Of a stretch of 64,000 bases of DNA, positions 45,194 through 54,437 are shown piece by piece (position 1 is the first letter of the stretch; every line of letters starts with the position of its first letter). The position numbers and the translations under genes are program-made. This DNA is from Crocinitomicaceae bacterium. GTDB taxonomy: Bacteria; Bacteroidota; Bacteroidia; Flavobacteriales_D; Crocinitomicaceae. The notes below the pieces were generated by a model that saw only the letters and a program-made list of their open reading frames with translations, was not told the origin of the DNA and made no database searches. Location: contig JALQYQ010000045.1 of assembly GCA_023262855.1 (NCBI GenBank), positions 53,450 through 117,449 on the forward strand, written 5' to 3'.

Positions 45194-47290
45194 TTATTCA
45201 GTTTTCAAACCAACGAATTGGTAAGGACGATATTTTTTCGTGTTTCTTCCATCTTTCACATATTCTGGACCATCAACGATTGCAGAAACAATCACCACGT
45301 TTACACGATCTTTAAACTCCGGAATCGACTCAAAATAAGTTTGTAAGTCATATTTCATATTCTCCGCACGAATTTGTGTCAATTTCTCATTTGTTTCGTA
45401 CGTTTTTGTTGGTACGTGTGATGCAGAAGAGTAAACTTTAATTGTAATTGATTTACGTCCTTCTTTTAATTGCGCTTCAACTTGTTTTACAAAATCTTTC
45501 AAATCACCTTTTGAAGTCGATAATTTGTTTTTGTTGTAATCGAAGTAGTGCATGTACTCAAGATTTTTGTAGGCAATTACATTTACTGTGTCAATCAAAG
45601 TAACTGTATCTTTCGGTACTGAAATAGTTCGTGTAGGAACATCTAACATCAATTCACGATAAATTTCTTGATAAGCTTCATCACAATTGGTTGTAAATGA
45701 TTCTTCGTACATCGTTAAGTTGTCGCTTGCATTGTAATAGGCGATTTTATATGTTTTACAAGGTTTTAATCCAGTCATGAACAAACCATCTCTCAAACGT
45801 GGATAAATTGTTTTGTTTTTTTCATATTCTTCACAATCATCACAAGTCAACTTCACATTGATCGCGAAATCCTCTGGTAATTCAGATCCATCCGTTGTTT
45901 TGATTTTACCTTTAAAGACAGCAATGTTGTTTACGCCTAAGAAGTCATTGTGAATTTCATAAATGTCTTTTTCTCCATGACCGTCTTTTCTGAATGAAGT
46001 CATGTATCCTCTTAAACCATCAATTGTTGTTGTATAGAAAATATCATCATTCGTTGAGTTGAACGGATAACCGATGTTTTTAGATTCAGACCAATTTCCG
46101 TCTTCCAATAAATCACAAACAAGGATGTCAAATCCACCAATACTTTTATCGCCATTCGAAGAGAAATACAATTTTTTATTGTCTACAGAAACGAAAGGAG
46201 CATCTTCATCATATGCAGTATTTACACGTGGTCCAAGGTTGATCGGATTTGACCAAGTACTGTCACCTTTGCGTTTAGACATGTAAATGTCACGTCCACC
46301 AAAACCACCTGGACGATCTGAAACAAAGAACATTCTTGAACGGTCAGGAGAAACCATGCAATGTGTTTCCCAGTATTTTGTGTTGATATCCTTGTCGTCA
46401 ACTAATTGAATATCATTGAATTTTCTTCCATAGAAATCAGTGTAGTAAATATCTCCAGATCCGGTAGAGTCTTCGTATAAATAAATTCTACGTTCGTCAG
46501 TACTAACAGCAATTGTTGCTTCATTTCTTTCAGGTTGACAAAATTCTAAACGAATTGGAGCCATCCAAGTAGAATCATAATCCATATATGAGACATAAAC
46601 ATCCTCAGGATATTGATTAATCGCTGGATCACGGAAGGTTTCTGTTGCACCGTTTTCCCATGGTCTTCTTGAAGTAAAATAAAGTGACGATCCATCCAAG
46701 GATACAACTGGTGCATAATCAGGGAATTGGCCATTTACAGTTCCGCCAATGTTCTTTAAATAGACATTCACTGGTGCAGCCATCAATTGTTTGGCCTGTT
46801 CACATTGAATTAAACGTAATTTGGCAACGGGAATTAATTCCGATTTATTTTTTGTTGTCGCTAAAAACTTTTCATAGTTCGCTTTTGCGCCATCGATATT
46901 TTCATTTAAGTGATAGCAAGTTGCTAAGTGGAAATATGCATCGGCAGGAGCACTTTTTTCACCAACACCATACATGTCATAGTTCGCATCAACATCTTTA
47001 ACAGCTTTTTCGAAATAAGGAATGGCATTTTCATACTCTTTTCGAATTTCTAGCATTAAATAACCTTTGCGGTAATTGTAATTCGAACTTTCTGGTTTTA
47101 TTGTCAGAAGTTTATCAGCCAACATTTCTGCATGATACAAATAACCTTCTTGTGTCATACGAGAGCTCTCAGTAACCAATTGTTGTTCTGAACCATTTTG
47201 AACAATGTTCAATACTTGTTCATCAGTCAATTGGGCATGAACGAAAACTGGAAGTAAAAAAATGAAGCTAAGTAATTTTATTATTCTCAT
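45194..47290 (-). CDS. PorE-like protein, array copy D, diverged OmpA domain
   Basis: A 698-residue exported protein (signal peptide MRIIKLLSFIFLLPVFVHA, no lipobox). TPR-like region ~20-180, propeller ~185-460 (VSPDRSRMFFVSDRPGGFGGRDIYMS), then a four-cysteine segment (TCDDCEEY ... PCKTYKI ... TNCDEAYQ). The C-terminal ~120 residues are OmpA-like (FDYNKNKLSTSKGDLKDF) but the HTD motif is replaced by SAS, so the Asp that binds diaminopimelate is gone; the Arg (TQIRAEN) stays. The CPD-like domain of copies A and B is missing. Very similar to copy C. Confidence 0.88.
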   Translation of the reverse strand: MRIIKLLSFIFLLPVFVHAQLTDEQVLNIVQNGSEQQLVTESSRMTQEGYLYHAEMLADKLLTIKPESSNYNYRKGYLMLEIRKEYENAIPYFEKAVKDVDANYDMYGVGEKSAPADAYFHLATCYHLNENIDGAKANYEKFLATTKNKSELIPVAKLRLIQCEQAKQLMAAPVNVYLKNIGGTVNGQFPDYAPVVSLDGSSLYFTSRRPWENGATETFRDPAINQYPEDVYVSYMDYDSTWMAPIRLEFCQPERNEATIAVSTDERRIYLYEDSTGSGDIYYTDFYGRKFNDIQLVDDKDINTKYWETHCMVSPDRSRMFFVSDRPGGFGGRDIYMSKRKGDSTWSNPINLGPRVNTAYDEDAPFVSVDNKKLYFSSNGDKSIGGFDILVCDLLEDGNWSESKNIGYPFNSTNDDIFYTTTIDGLRGYMTSFRKDGHGEKDIYEIHNDFLGVNNIAVFKGKIKTTDGSELPEDFAINVKLTCDDCEEYEKNKTIYPRLRDGLFMTGLKPCKTYKIAYYNASDNLTMYEESFTTNCDEAYQEIYRELMLDVPTRTISVPKDTVTLIDTVNVIAYKNLEYMHYFDYNKNKLSTSKGDLKDFVKQVEAQLKEGRKSITIKVYSSASHVPTKTYETNEKLTQIRAENMKYDLQTYFESIPEFKDRVNVVIVSAIVDGPEYVKDGRNTKKYRPYQFVGLKTE

Positions 47291-47378
47291 AGTAGAGTGG
47301 TTTAAATAAACTAAAACTTAATTAATTGAAGGTAAACGACAAATAATGTAAATAGTTTCGTTTACCAAAAATAAAAAA

Positions 47379-47401
47379 AAGTCCGAATAAATTTCGGACT
47401 T
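47379..47401 (-). terminator. Terminator T2 of the PorE-like array
   Basis: Perfect 9-bp stem AAGTCCGAA / TTCGGACTT with 5-base loop; minus-strand T8 run follows. Lies after copy C. Confidence 0.88.
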
Positions 47402-47427
47402 CTCTTTTTGAATTGATTAACTATTCA

Positions 47428-49527
47428 TTATTCTGTTTTCAAACCAACAAATTGATATGGTTTGTATTTCGATTTGTTTTTAGCATCATTCGTGTATTCA
47501 GGCCCATCAACTATTGCAGTAACAATCACAACATTTACTTTTCCTTTGTAAAGTGGATTAGATTCGAAATAGCTTTGTAAGTCATATTTCATGTTTTCAG
47601 CACGGATTAATGCCAATTTTTCATTTGATTCATAATCTTTTGTTGGTACACGTGAAGCAGATGAATAAACATTGATAGTTACGGATTTGCGGCCTTCTGA
47701 CAATTGTTTTTCAACATCTTTTACAAATAGTTTTAGTTCACCTTTTGCAGTACTTAACTTGTTTTTATTATAGTCGAAATAATGCATGAATTCGATGTTT
47801 TTATAGGCAATAACCGTAATTGTATCAATTTCTTTAACGGTATCTTTAGGAACAGAAATTGTTCTTGTTGGCACATCTAACAACAATTCTCTATAGATTT
47901 CTTGATATGCTTCATCACATTTAGTCGTAAATACTTCTTCGTACATTGTTTGGTTATCAGTTGCGTTGAAGTAAGTAATTCTGTATGTTTTACAAGGTTG
48001 AATACCTGTCATAAACATTCCATCTCTTAAACGTGGAAATAAAATTTTCGATTTTTCACTTTCAGAACATTCGTCACATGATAATTTAAAATTCATCGCG
48101 AAATCCTCTGGAAGTGTCGAGCCATCGGTTGTTTTGATTACACCTTTGAAAACAGCAAGATTTTTAACACCTAAGAAATCATTTTTGATTTCATAAATAT
48201 CTTTTTCTCCATTTCCTCCTGGTCTGAATGATGTTACATATCCTCTCAATCCATCTACAGTTGTGGTATAATAGATGTCGTCGTAAGTCGAATTGAATGG
48301 ATAACCAACATTTGTAGGATCACTCCAAATTCCATTTTCCTGCATGCTTGAGACAAGAATATCAAAACCACCTATACTTTTTTCTCCATTCGAAGCAAAG
48401 TACAATTGTTTGTTATCAATGCTTAAGAATGGAGCATCTTCATCATTTTTTGTGTTGATATTAGGTCCAAGATTAATTGGTGTTCCCCAAGTTCCATCTG
48501 TGTTCTTTTTACACATGTAAATATCTCTGCCTCCAAAACCACCTGGACGATCAGATGAGAAGAAAGCCATTGTTCCGTCCTGAGAAACCATGAAATGTGT
48601 TTCCCAAAATTCAGTATTAATGTTTGTATTATCTAACAAACTTATTGCATTGAATTTACTGGCATAGAAATCTGAGAAGTAGATGTCTCCAGATCCTGTA
48701 ATGTCTTCGTACAAGTAAATTCTTCGTTCATCTGTACTCACGGCCATAGTCGCTTCATTGCGTTGAGCCTCACAAAAATCTAGTCTTTTTGGAGTATTCC
48801 AAGTAGAATCAGACGATAAATAACTTACATAAACATCTTCAGGATAAGCATTTGTTGCTGGGCTTCTTAATAATTCTGTTTCACCATTTTCCCAAGGACG
48901 CTGTGAAGTAAAAAAGATTGCAGAACCGTCTAAAGAAACAACAGGAGAGAACTCTGCATATTGACTATTAAATTTCGTTCCCATATTATTTAAAACGATT
49001 TTTACAGGAGCTTGTTTTAATAATGCAAGTTGATCCAATTGAATTAATCGCAATTGAGCTACTTCAATCAATTCTGATTTTGACCGAGAAGTGTTAATGA
49101 ATTGTTGGTATGTTTCACGTGCTTTAGCAATATTCTCATTCAAATGATAACATTCTGCTAAATGAAACAATGCATCTGTTGGGGCACTTTTCTCATTCGA
49201 GCTATACATGTCAAAATTTGCATCAATTTTAGTGATAGCAACCTCTAAAAATGGAATAGCTTGGTTTGCGTCTTTACGAACCTTTAATACCAAATAACCT
49301 TTACGGTAATTGTAATTTGGACTTGTTGGATTTAATGAAATAAGTTTATCAGCAATCATTTCTGCTTGATAAAAGAAACCATCTTGAATCATTCTTGAAT
49401 TCTCGGTGACAAGTTTTGTTTCAGATCCTGTTTGAATCATTTTTAACACTTGTTCATCCGTTAATTGCCCGAAAAGTAGGGTAGGGCAAAGAAAAAGTAT
49501 ACAAAGAAAAGTACTTTTAAAACTCAT
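47428..49527 (-). CDS. PorE-like protein, array copy C, diverged OmpA domain
   Basis: A 699-residue exported protein (signal peptide MSFKSTFLCILFLCPTLLFG). Same order as copy D: TPR-like ~20-180, propeller ~185-460 (FSSDRPGGFGGRDIYMC, FASNGEKSIGGFDILV), four-cysteine segment (SCDECSES ... PCKTYRI ... TKCDEAYQ) and an OmpA-like end lacking the HTD Asp (NVYSSASRVPTK). Copies C and D are the same length and share the altered C-terminus, so they come from a recent duplication. No perfect -7 box lies before the ATG; terminator T3 separates it from copy B. Confidence 0.88.
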   Translation of the reverse strand: MSFKSTFLCILFLCPTLLFGQLTDEQVLKMIQTGSETKLVTENSRMIQDGFFYQAEMIADKLISLNPTSPNYNYRKGYLVLKVRKDANQAIPFLEVAITKIDANFDMYSSNEKSAPTDALFHLAECYHLNENIAKARETYQQFINTSRSKSELIEVAQLRLIQLDQLALLKQAPVKIVLNNMGTKFNSQYAEFSPVVSLDGSAIFFTSQRPWENGETELLRSPATNAYPEDVYVSYLSSDSTWNTPKRLDFCEAQRNEATMAVSTDERRIYLYEDITGSGDIYFSDFYASKFNAISLLDNTNINTEFWETHFMVSQDGTMAFFSSDRPGGFGGRDIYMCKKNTDGTWGTPINLGPNINTKNDEDAPFLSIDNKQLYFASNGEKSIGGFDILVSSMQENGIWSDPTNVGYPFNSTYDDIYYTTTVDGLRGYVTSFRPGGNGEKDIYEIKNDFLGVKNLAVFKGVIKTTDGSTLPEDFAMNFKLSCDECSESEKSKILFPRLRDGMFMTGIQPCKTYRITYFNATDNQTMYEEVFTTKCDEAYQEIYRELLLDVPTRTISVPKDTVKEIDTITVIAYKNIEFMHYFDYNKNKLSTAKGELKLFVKDVEKQLSEGRKSVTINVYSSASRVPTKDYESNEKLALIRAENMKYDLQSYFESNPLYKGKVNVVIVTAIVDGPEYTNDAKNKSKYKPYQFVGLKTE

Positions 49528-49614
49528 AATTTAGTAGTTAAATCAAAAAAATAATTACACTTTTTAGGCGCAATAACTACCGTATGGGTTTCAAATCGAG
49601 TGTAAAGTAAAGAA

Positions 49615-49641
49615 AAAAGTCCGATACAAGACCGGACTTTT
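49615..49641 (-). terminator. Terminator T3 of the PorE-like array
   Basis: Nine-bp stem AAAAGTCCG / CGGACTTTT with 9-base loop; minus-strand T run. Lies after copy B. Confidence 0.88.
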
Positions 49642-49646
49642 ATAAA

Positions 49647-52001
49647 TTATTTTTTTACGATTCTAAATTCAGTTCGTCGATTAAGTTGATGCTCTTCAGG
49701 AGAACACGTCGATTCTGTTTCTCCTTCGCATTCACATTTGTTCACTAATTTACTTTCTCCATAACCTTTTCCGTAGATTCTTTCTGGATTCGTAATGCGT
49801 GCTTTGATGTAGTCTGCAGATGCTTTTGCTCGTCGATCAGATAAATCTTCATTGTATTGTGCAGATCCTCTGCAATCTGTGTGAGAACCTAGTTCAATTT
49901 CCATGGTTGGATTGTTGTTCATCACTTTTACAATTTTATCTAATTCACGTTTAGCATCTTTACGAATTGTAGCTTTGTCGAAATCGAAATAGATATTTTT
50001 AATGCCATATAGACTCGCAAGATCAGCTCCAATTTCTGATTTGTTCATATCTACTGTTACTTTGATTTTTTCATCAGCACCTAATTTTTGTGTTAAATCA
50101 TACGTTTGTGTGATGTAATCATCTTTTGAAACTTTCAATTGAATATCCATTGGTTCACCAATAAATCGGTTTGTCAACGGTTTCATTTTGAAGTTTCCAT
50201 TTGCATCAGCATACAGAGTCTCAATTACTTTGTTCGTTCTCAAATCAATTACTTCAATTTTAGAATTAGGAAGGATAGCTTTCGTTTCCTTATCAGCAAC
50301 AATTCCGTTAACAATGTAATTTTTAACTGGAGTAATTGTTTCTTTTTTAGCATTTAGAATAACCTCCTTCGTAATTTCTTGGTACTGGTCAGTGCACTCT
50401 GTTTTGAATTCCTCTTCATACATGTTCACTTTGTCATTCGCATTTACGTATGCCAAAGTATATGTTTTACAAGGCTGAAGATTCGTAATAAATACACCAT
50501 CTTTCAATCTTGGGTAAATCGTTCTTGTTGTAGCCTCATCTGTACAATCTTTGCATTTAAGCGTCATTGCAACTGGGAAATCTTCAGGTAATGGCGAGTT
50601 GTCGTAGTTTCGAATCAATCCTTTTAAAACTGCTAAACTTTTGACTCCAAGAAAATCATTGTTTACTTCGTAAATGTCTTTTTCACCATATCCGTCTCCT
50701 CTGAACGAAGTTAAATAACCTCTTAGTCCATCAATAGTTGTTGTGTAGTAAATGTCATCATTCGTTGAGTTAAATGGATAACCCAAATTACGCGATTCTG
50801 ACCAGGTTCCATTGTCCAATAAATCTGCTGTTAAAATGTCGAAACCACCGATACTTTTTTCACCGTTAGAAGAGAAGTATAACATTTTATTGTCAACAGA
50901 TACGAACGGAGCATCTTCATCAAATGCCGTATTAATTTTGTCACCTAAATTGATCGGCTCTGACCATGTTGTATCTCCCGTTTTTTTGATGACATACAAG
51001 TCGCGTCCTCCAAATCCACCTGGACGATCTGATGAGAAAAAGATGCGAGAACCGTCATGACTCATCATACAATGTGTTTCCCAAAATTCAGAGTTTAATC
51101 CTGAAATGTTCAAAGCCTTGATATCATTGAATTTTGCGGCATAGAAATCTGAGTAATAAATGTCTCCTGAACCTGTAGAATCCTCGTACAAATAAACCCT
51201 TCTTTCATCTGAACTCACTGCAATTGTTGCTTCGTTTCGTTTCGGTAAACAGAAATCGAGTTTCATTGCTTCAGTCCAAGAAGAATCATAATCCATGTAA
51301 GAAACATAAACATCTTCTGGATATTGATTGATTGCTGGATCACGGAAGTTTTCTGTAGAATTGTTTTCCCACGGCCTTCTTGATGTAAAATACAAAGCTG
51401 ATCCATCCAATGAAATGACAGGAGAATAATCTGGATAGTTAGTATTTACAGATTTTCCAAGATTTTTTAAAGCGACGTTAATTGGAGCGGCGATTGCTTT
51501 TTTAGCGTTTTCACATTGCGCAATTCTTAACTTTGCCAGCGTAATTGTCTCTGATTTACCGTTTGAGTTGGTAAGAAATAAATTATAATACTCAATCGCT
51601 TTTTCCATGTTACCGCTTAGTTGATAAGCATTACCTAAATGGTAAAAAGCATCTGCTGGAGCACTTTGTTCTTTCACACTAAACGCATCGTAATGTGGCT
51701 TTGTATCCTTAATTGCTTTGGTTAAAAAAGGAATTGCTGTTTGATAATCCTTTCTGATTTCTAATGCTAAAAATCCTTTACGATAATTGTAGTTTGGACT
51801 TTCTGGTTGAAACGTCAACAATTTATCTGCAATCATTTCAGCTTGAAAAAAACTTCCTTCAGCCATCATTCGTGAGTTTTCACTCAATAATTTATCCTCA
51901 TCCGAATTTTTAATTAATTCTTTTACTTGATCATCAGTCAATTGTGAAAAAGAAGTGAACGATGCCAAAAGGGCAAAAAAGATTATTAAACGTGGTTTCA
52001 T
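49647..52001 (-). CDS. PorE-like protein, array copy B, complete architecture
   Basis: A 784-residue exported protein (signal peptide MKPRLIIFFALLASFTSFSQ). TPR-like ~20-185, propeller ~190-460 (FFSSDRPGGFGGRDLYVI), four-cysteine segment (KCKDCTDE ... PCKTYTL ... TECTDQYQ), CPD-like domain ~565-645 (NGIVADKETKAILPNSKIEV), and a normal OmpA domain ~660-784 (IELGSHTDCRGS, SDRRAKASADYI, GKGYGESKLV) with extra cysteines (NKCECEGE). It is the closest relative of copy A and keeps the peptidoglycan-binding residues. Own promoter box 46 bases upstream. Confidence 0.9.
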   Translation of the reverse strand: MKPRLIIFFALLASFTSFSQLTDDQVKELIKNSDEDKLLSENSRMMAEGSFFQAEMIADKLLTFQPESPNYNYRKGFLALEIRKDYQTAIPFLTKAIKDTKPHYDAFSVKEQSAPADAFYHLGNAYQLSGNMEKAIEYYNLFLTNSNGKSETITLAKLRIAQCENAKKAIAAPINVALKNLGKSVNTNYPDYSPVISLDGSALYFTSRRPWENNSTENFRDPAINQYPEDVYVSYMDYDSSWTEAMKLDFCLPKRNEATIAVSSDERRVYLYEDSTGSGDIYYSDFYAAKFNDIKALNISGLNSEFWETHCMMSHDGSRIFFSSDRPGGFGGRDLYVIKKTGDTTWSEPINLGDKINTAFDEDAPFVSVDNKMLYFSSNGEKSIGGFDILTADLLDNGTWSESRNLGYPFNSTNDDIYYTTTIDGLRGYLTSFRGDGYGEKDIYEVNNDFLGVKSLAVLKGLIRNYDNSPLPEDFPVAMTLKCKDCTDEATTRTIYPRLKDGVFITNLQPCKTYTLAYVNANDKVNMYEEEFKTECTDQYQEITKEVILNAKKETITPVKNYIVNGIVADKETKAILPNSKIEVIDLRTNKVIETLYADANGNFKMKPLTNRFIGEPMDIQLKVSKDDYITQTYDLTQKLGADEKIKVTVDMNKSEIGADLASLYGIKNIYFDFDKATIRKDAKRELDKIVKVMNNNPTMEIELGSHTDCRGSAQYNEDLSDRRAKASADYIKARITNPERIYGKGYGESKLVNKCECEGETESTCSPEEHQLNRRTEFRIVKK

Positions 52002-52046
52002 ATCAATGAATGGTATCTTGTTGGTTTTGAATAGCTAAATTATATG

Positions 52047-52054
52047 CAAATGTA
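52047..52054 (-). promoter_or_regulatory. -7 promoter box of array copy B
   Basis: Minus-strand TACATTTG fits TAnnTTTG; predicted leader about 42 bases. Copy B can therefore be transcribed separately from copy A. Confidence 0.5.
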
Positions 52055-52057
52055 ACT

Positions 52058-54403
52058 TTAATTTTTTACAATACGAAATTCGGTACGACGATTTGCCTGA
52101 TGCTCTTCTTCTGAACATGAAGAATTTACTGTTCCTTCACAACCACAATCGTTGACCAATTTCGATTCTCCGTATCCCTTTCCATAAATTCGAATAGGAT
52201 CTTTTATTCGTGCTTTAATATATTCGGCGGATGCTTTTGCTCGTCGATCTGAAAGCGATAAATTGTATTTCATCGAAGCACGACAATCTGTATGAGAACC
52301 TAATTCAATTACTAAAGTTGGATTGTCGTTCATGATTTTTACAATTTTATCCAATTCTATTTTAGCATCTGGACGAATTGCTGATTTATCCAAGTCAAAA
52401 TAAATAGGCTTTAAATCCAATGTTTTAGCTAAATCAATTCCAATTTCAGGTTTTTCTAACATGTAGTTTAAATGAATGGCTGTATCCGCACCAAGTGTTG
52501 TCATTAAATCGAAAGTTTGTGTCATGTAACCTTCTTTTGATACACGTACATGGAAGTAGATGCTATCGCCAAACCTTTTATCCTCTAAAATAGTTGAATA
52601 AAACTCTCCTAATTTCGCAGTGGAAGTCATCTCATAGATTTCCTGAGATACTGGATTCATAAATTCAACTTTTGAACCTTCTAATTTATTTCCTGATTTT
52701 TTGTCTGCAACTAATCCGTCTAACGAATAACGCTTGATTGGAATGATTCTGCGTTTTTCTACGTCCAAAATAACTTCCTTGTATACTTCCTCATAACCTT
52801 TGCTACATGCTGTCACGAATGTTTCCTTGTAGGAAGTTTTCGACAGAGAATCGTATTTGAATGCAATTTCATATGAACGACAAGGTATTAATGAATATAC
52901 AAAAGAACCATCTCTTAAACGTGGAGACAAGTTGTATTCACGTGAGTCGTCGCAATTCGTGCATTTGATTGTTGCATAGACAGATTCCGGTAATTTACTT
53001 CCATCAGATGTTAGAATTCTTCCTTTTAAAACAGCAACATTATTAACAAGCAAAAAGTCATTTTCAATTTGGTAAATGTCCTTTTCTCCGAAACCATTTT
53101 TTCTAAAGGATGAAAGATAACCGTAATGTCCGTCAGCAGTTGTTGTATAATAAATATCGTCTCCAGTTGAGTTTATAGGATATCCTAAATTCACAGAGTT
53201 TGACCAAACATTGTTCTCGTCGCGGATCGAAACGAAAATGTCGAATCCTCCCATGCTATTTGGTCCATTACTTGAAAAGTAAAGTGTTTTATTATCTACA
53301 GCAATAAACGGTGAATCTTCGTCATAAGGTGAATTGATGACAGGTCCAAGATTAATTGGTTCACTCCATTGTCCATTCGGTAATTTCACTGTTCTGTAAA
53401 TATCTCTGCCACCATAACCGCCAGGACGATCTGAAACAAAATACATGTTTTGACCATCTGGAGTAACAGTACAATGAGTTTCCCAATATTTTGTATTTAA
53501 ATTTTTATAACCTAACAAGGTTAAAGCAGTAAAGTTATTGTTTTGAAAGTCAGAATAATAGATGTCGCCGAATCCTGTTCTATCTTCATAGGTATAGATT
53601 CGTCTTTCGTCTGGACTAATAGTTACAGTAGCTTCATTTAATTTTCCATCACAAAAACTTAAACGTTCAGGTGCTGTCCAATTCGAATTGAGTTCACCGT
53701 AGCTCACGTAAATATCTTCTGGATATTGATTCAGTTGTGGATCTTTAAAATCGTCTGTTGATTGATCTGCCCATTGTCTACGCGATGTAAAGTAAAGCGA
53801 ACTTCCATCGAGAGAAATAACAGGTGAATAGTCCGGATATACGCCATTTACAACATTCCCGATGTTTTTAACAATGGATTTTTTCGGGTTTGCAAGGTTG
53901 AATTTGGCAATATCACATTGTAACAGACGTAATTCAGCATTTTTGATTTGTTCAGACTTGTTACTCGATGAAGCGATGAATTTTGAATAATATTCTTTCG
54001 CTTTATCAATTTGTTCGTCTAAATGATAACAGCGTGCAATGTGATAATAAACATCAGTTGGAGCACTTGTTTCCTTTGACGAATACATATCGAAATTTTT
54101 ATCGACATCGACGAGTGCCTTTTGTAGATAAGGAAGTGCTGTTACCCAATCTTGTCGTGAATCTAAAACAATAAAGCCCTTTCTATAATTATAGTTAGGG
54201 CTTGAAGGATTTATTTGAAGAAGACGATCTACAACAATCTCTGCGAAAAAGAAATAATTTTCTTGCAACATTCTTGAAGATTCAACAACCAACTGCTCTT
54301 CTGGAGCTGTTTGAGTCATTTGTCTTACTTCAAACTCATTTAATTGTGTCATTCCTAAAAATGGCAACAATGTCAATCCGAAGATTGCAAGTATCTTTTT
54401 CAT
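52058..54403 (-). CDS. PorE-like protein, array copy A, complete architecture
   Basis: A 781-residue exported protein (signal peptide MKKILAIFGLTLLPFLGMTQ). TPR-like ~20-180, propeller ~185-455 (FVSDRPGGYGGRDIYRT, FSSNGPNSMGGFDIFV), four-cysteine segment (KCTNCDDS ... PCRSYEI ... TACSKGYE), CPD-like domain ~565-650 (DGLVADKKSGNKLEG) and a normal OmpA domain ~660-781 (IELGSHTDCRAS, SDRRAKASAEYI). First gene of the array in transcription order. It starts 34 bases after the E2 acyltransferase stop; no terminator is visible between them. Confidence 0.9.
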   Translation of the reverse strand: MKKILAIFGLTLLPFLGMTQLNEFEVRQMTQTAPEEQLVVESSRMLQENYFFFAEIVVDRLLQINPSSPNYNYRKGFIVLDSRQDWVTALPYLQKALVDVDKNFDMYSSKETSAPTDVYYHIARCYHLDEQIDKAKEYYSKFIASSSNKSEQIKNAELRLLQCDIAKFNLANPKKSIVKNIGNVVNGVYPDYSPVISLDGSSLYFTSRRQWADQSTDDFKDPQLNQYPEDIYVSYGELNSNWTAPERLSFCDGKLNEATVTISPDERRIYTYEDRTGFGDIYYSDFQNNNFTALTLLGYKNLNTKYWETHCTVTPDGQNMYFVSDRPGGYGGRDIYRTVKLPNGQWSEPINLGPVINSPYDEDSPFIAVDNKTLYFSSNGPNSMGGFDIFVSIRDENNVWSNSVNLGYPINSTGDDIYYTTTADGHYGYLSSFRKNGFGEKDIYQIENDFLLVNNVAVLKGRILTSDGSKLPESVYATIKCTNCDDSREYNLSPRLRDGSFVYSLIPCRSYEIAFKYDSLSKTSYKETFVTACSKGYEEVYKEVILDVEKRRIIPIKRYSLDGLVADKKSGNKLEGSKVEFMNPVSQEIYEMTSTAKLGEFYSTILEDKRFGDSIYFHVRVSKEGYMTQTFDLMTTLGADTAIHLNYMLEKPEIGIDLAKTLDLKPIYFDLDKSAIRPDAKIELDKIVKIMNDNPTLVIELGSHTDCRASMKYNLSLSDRRAKASAEYIKARIKDPIRIYGKGYGESKLVNDCGCEGTVNSSCSEEEHQANRRTEFRIVKN

Positions 54404-54437
54404 AGAGTGGTCAATAAATTATGTGATGTCTATCTGA

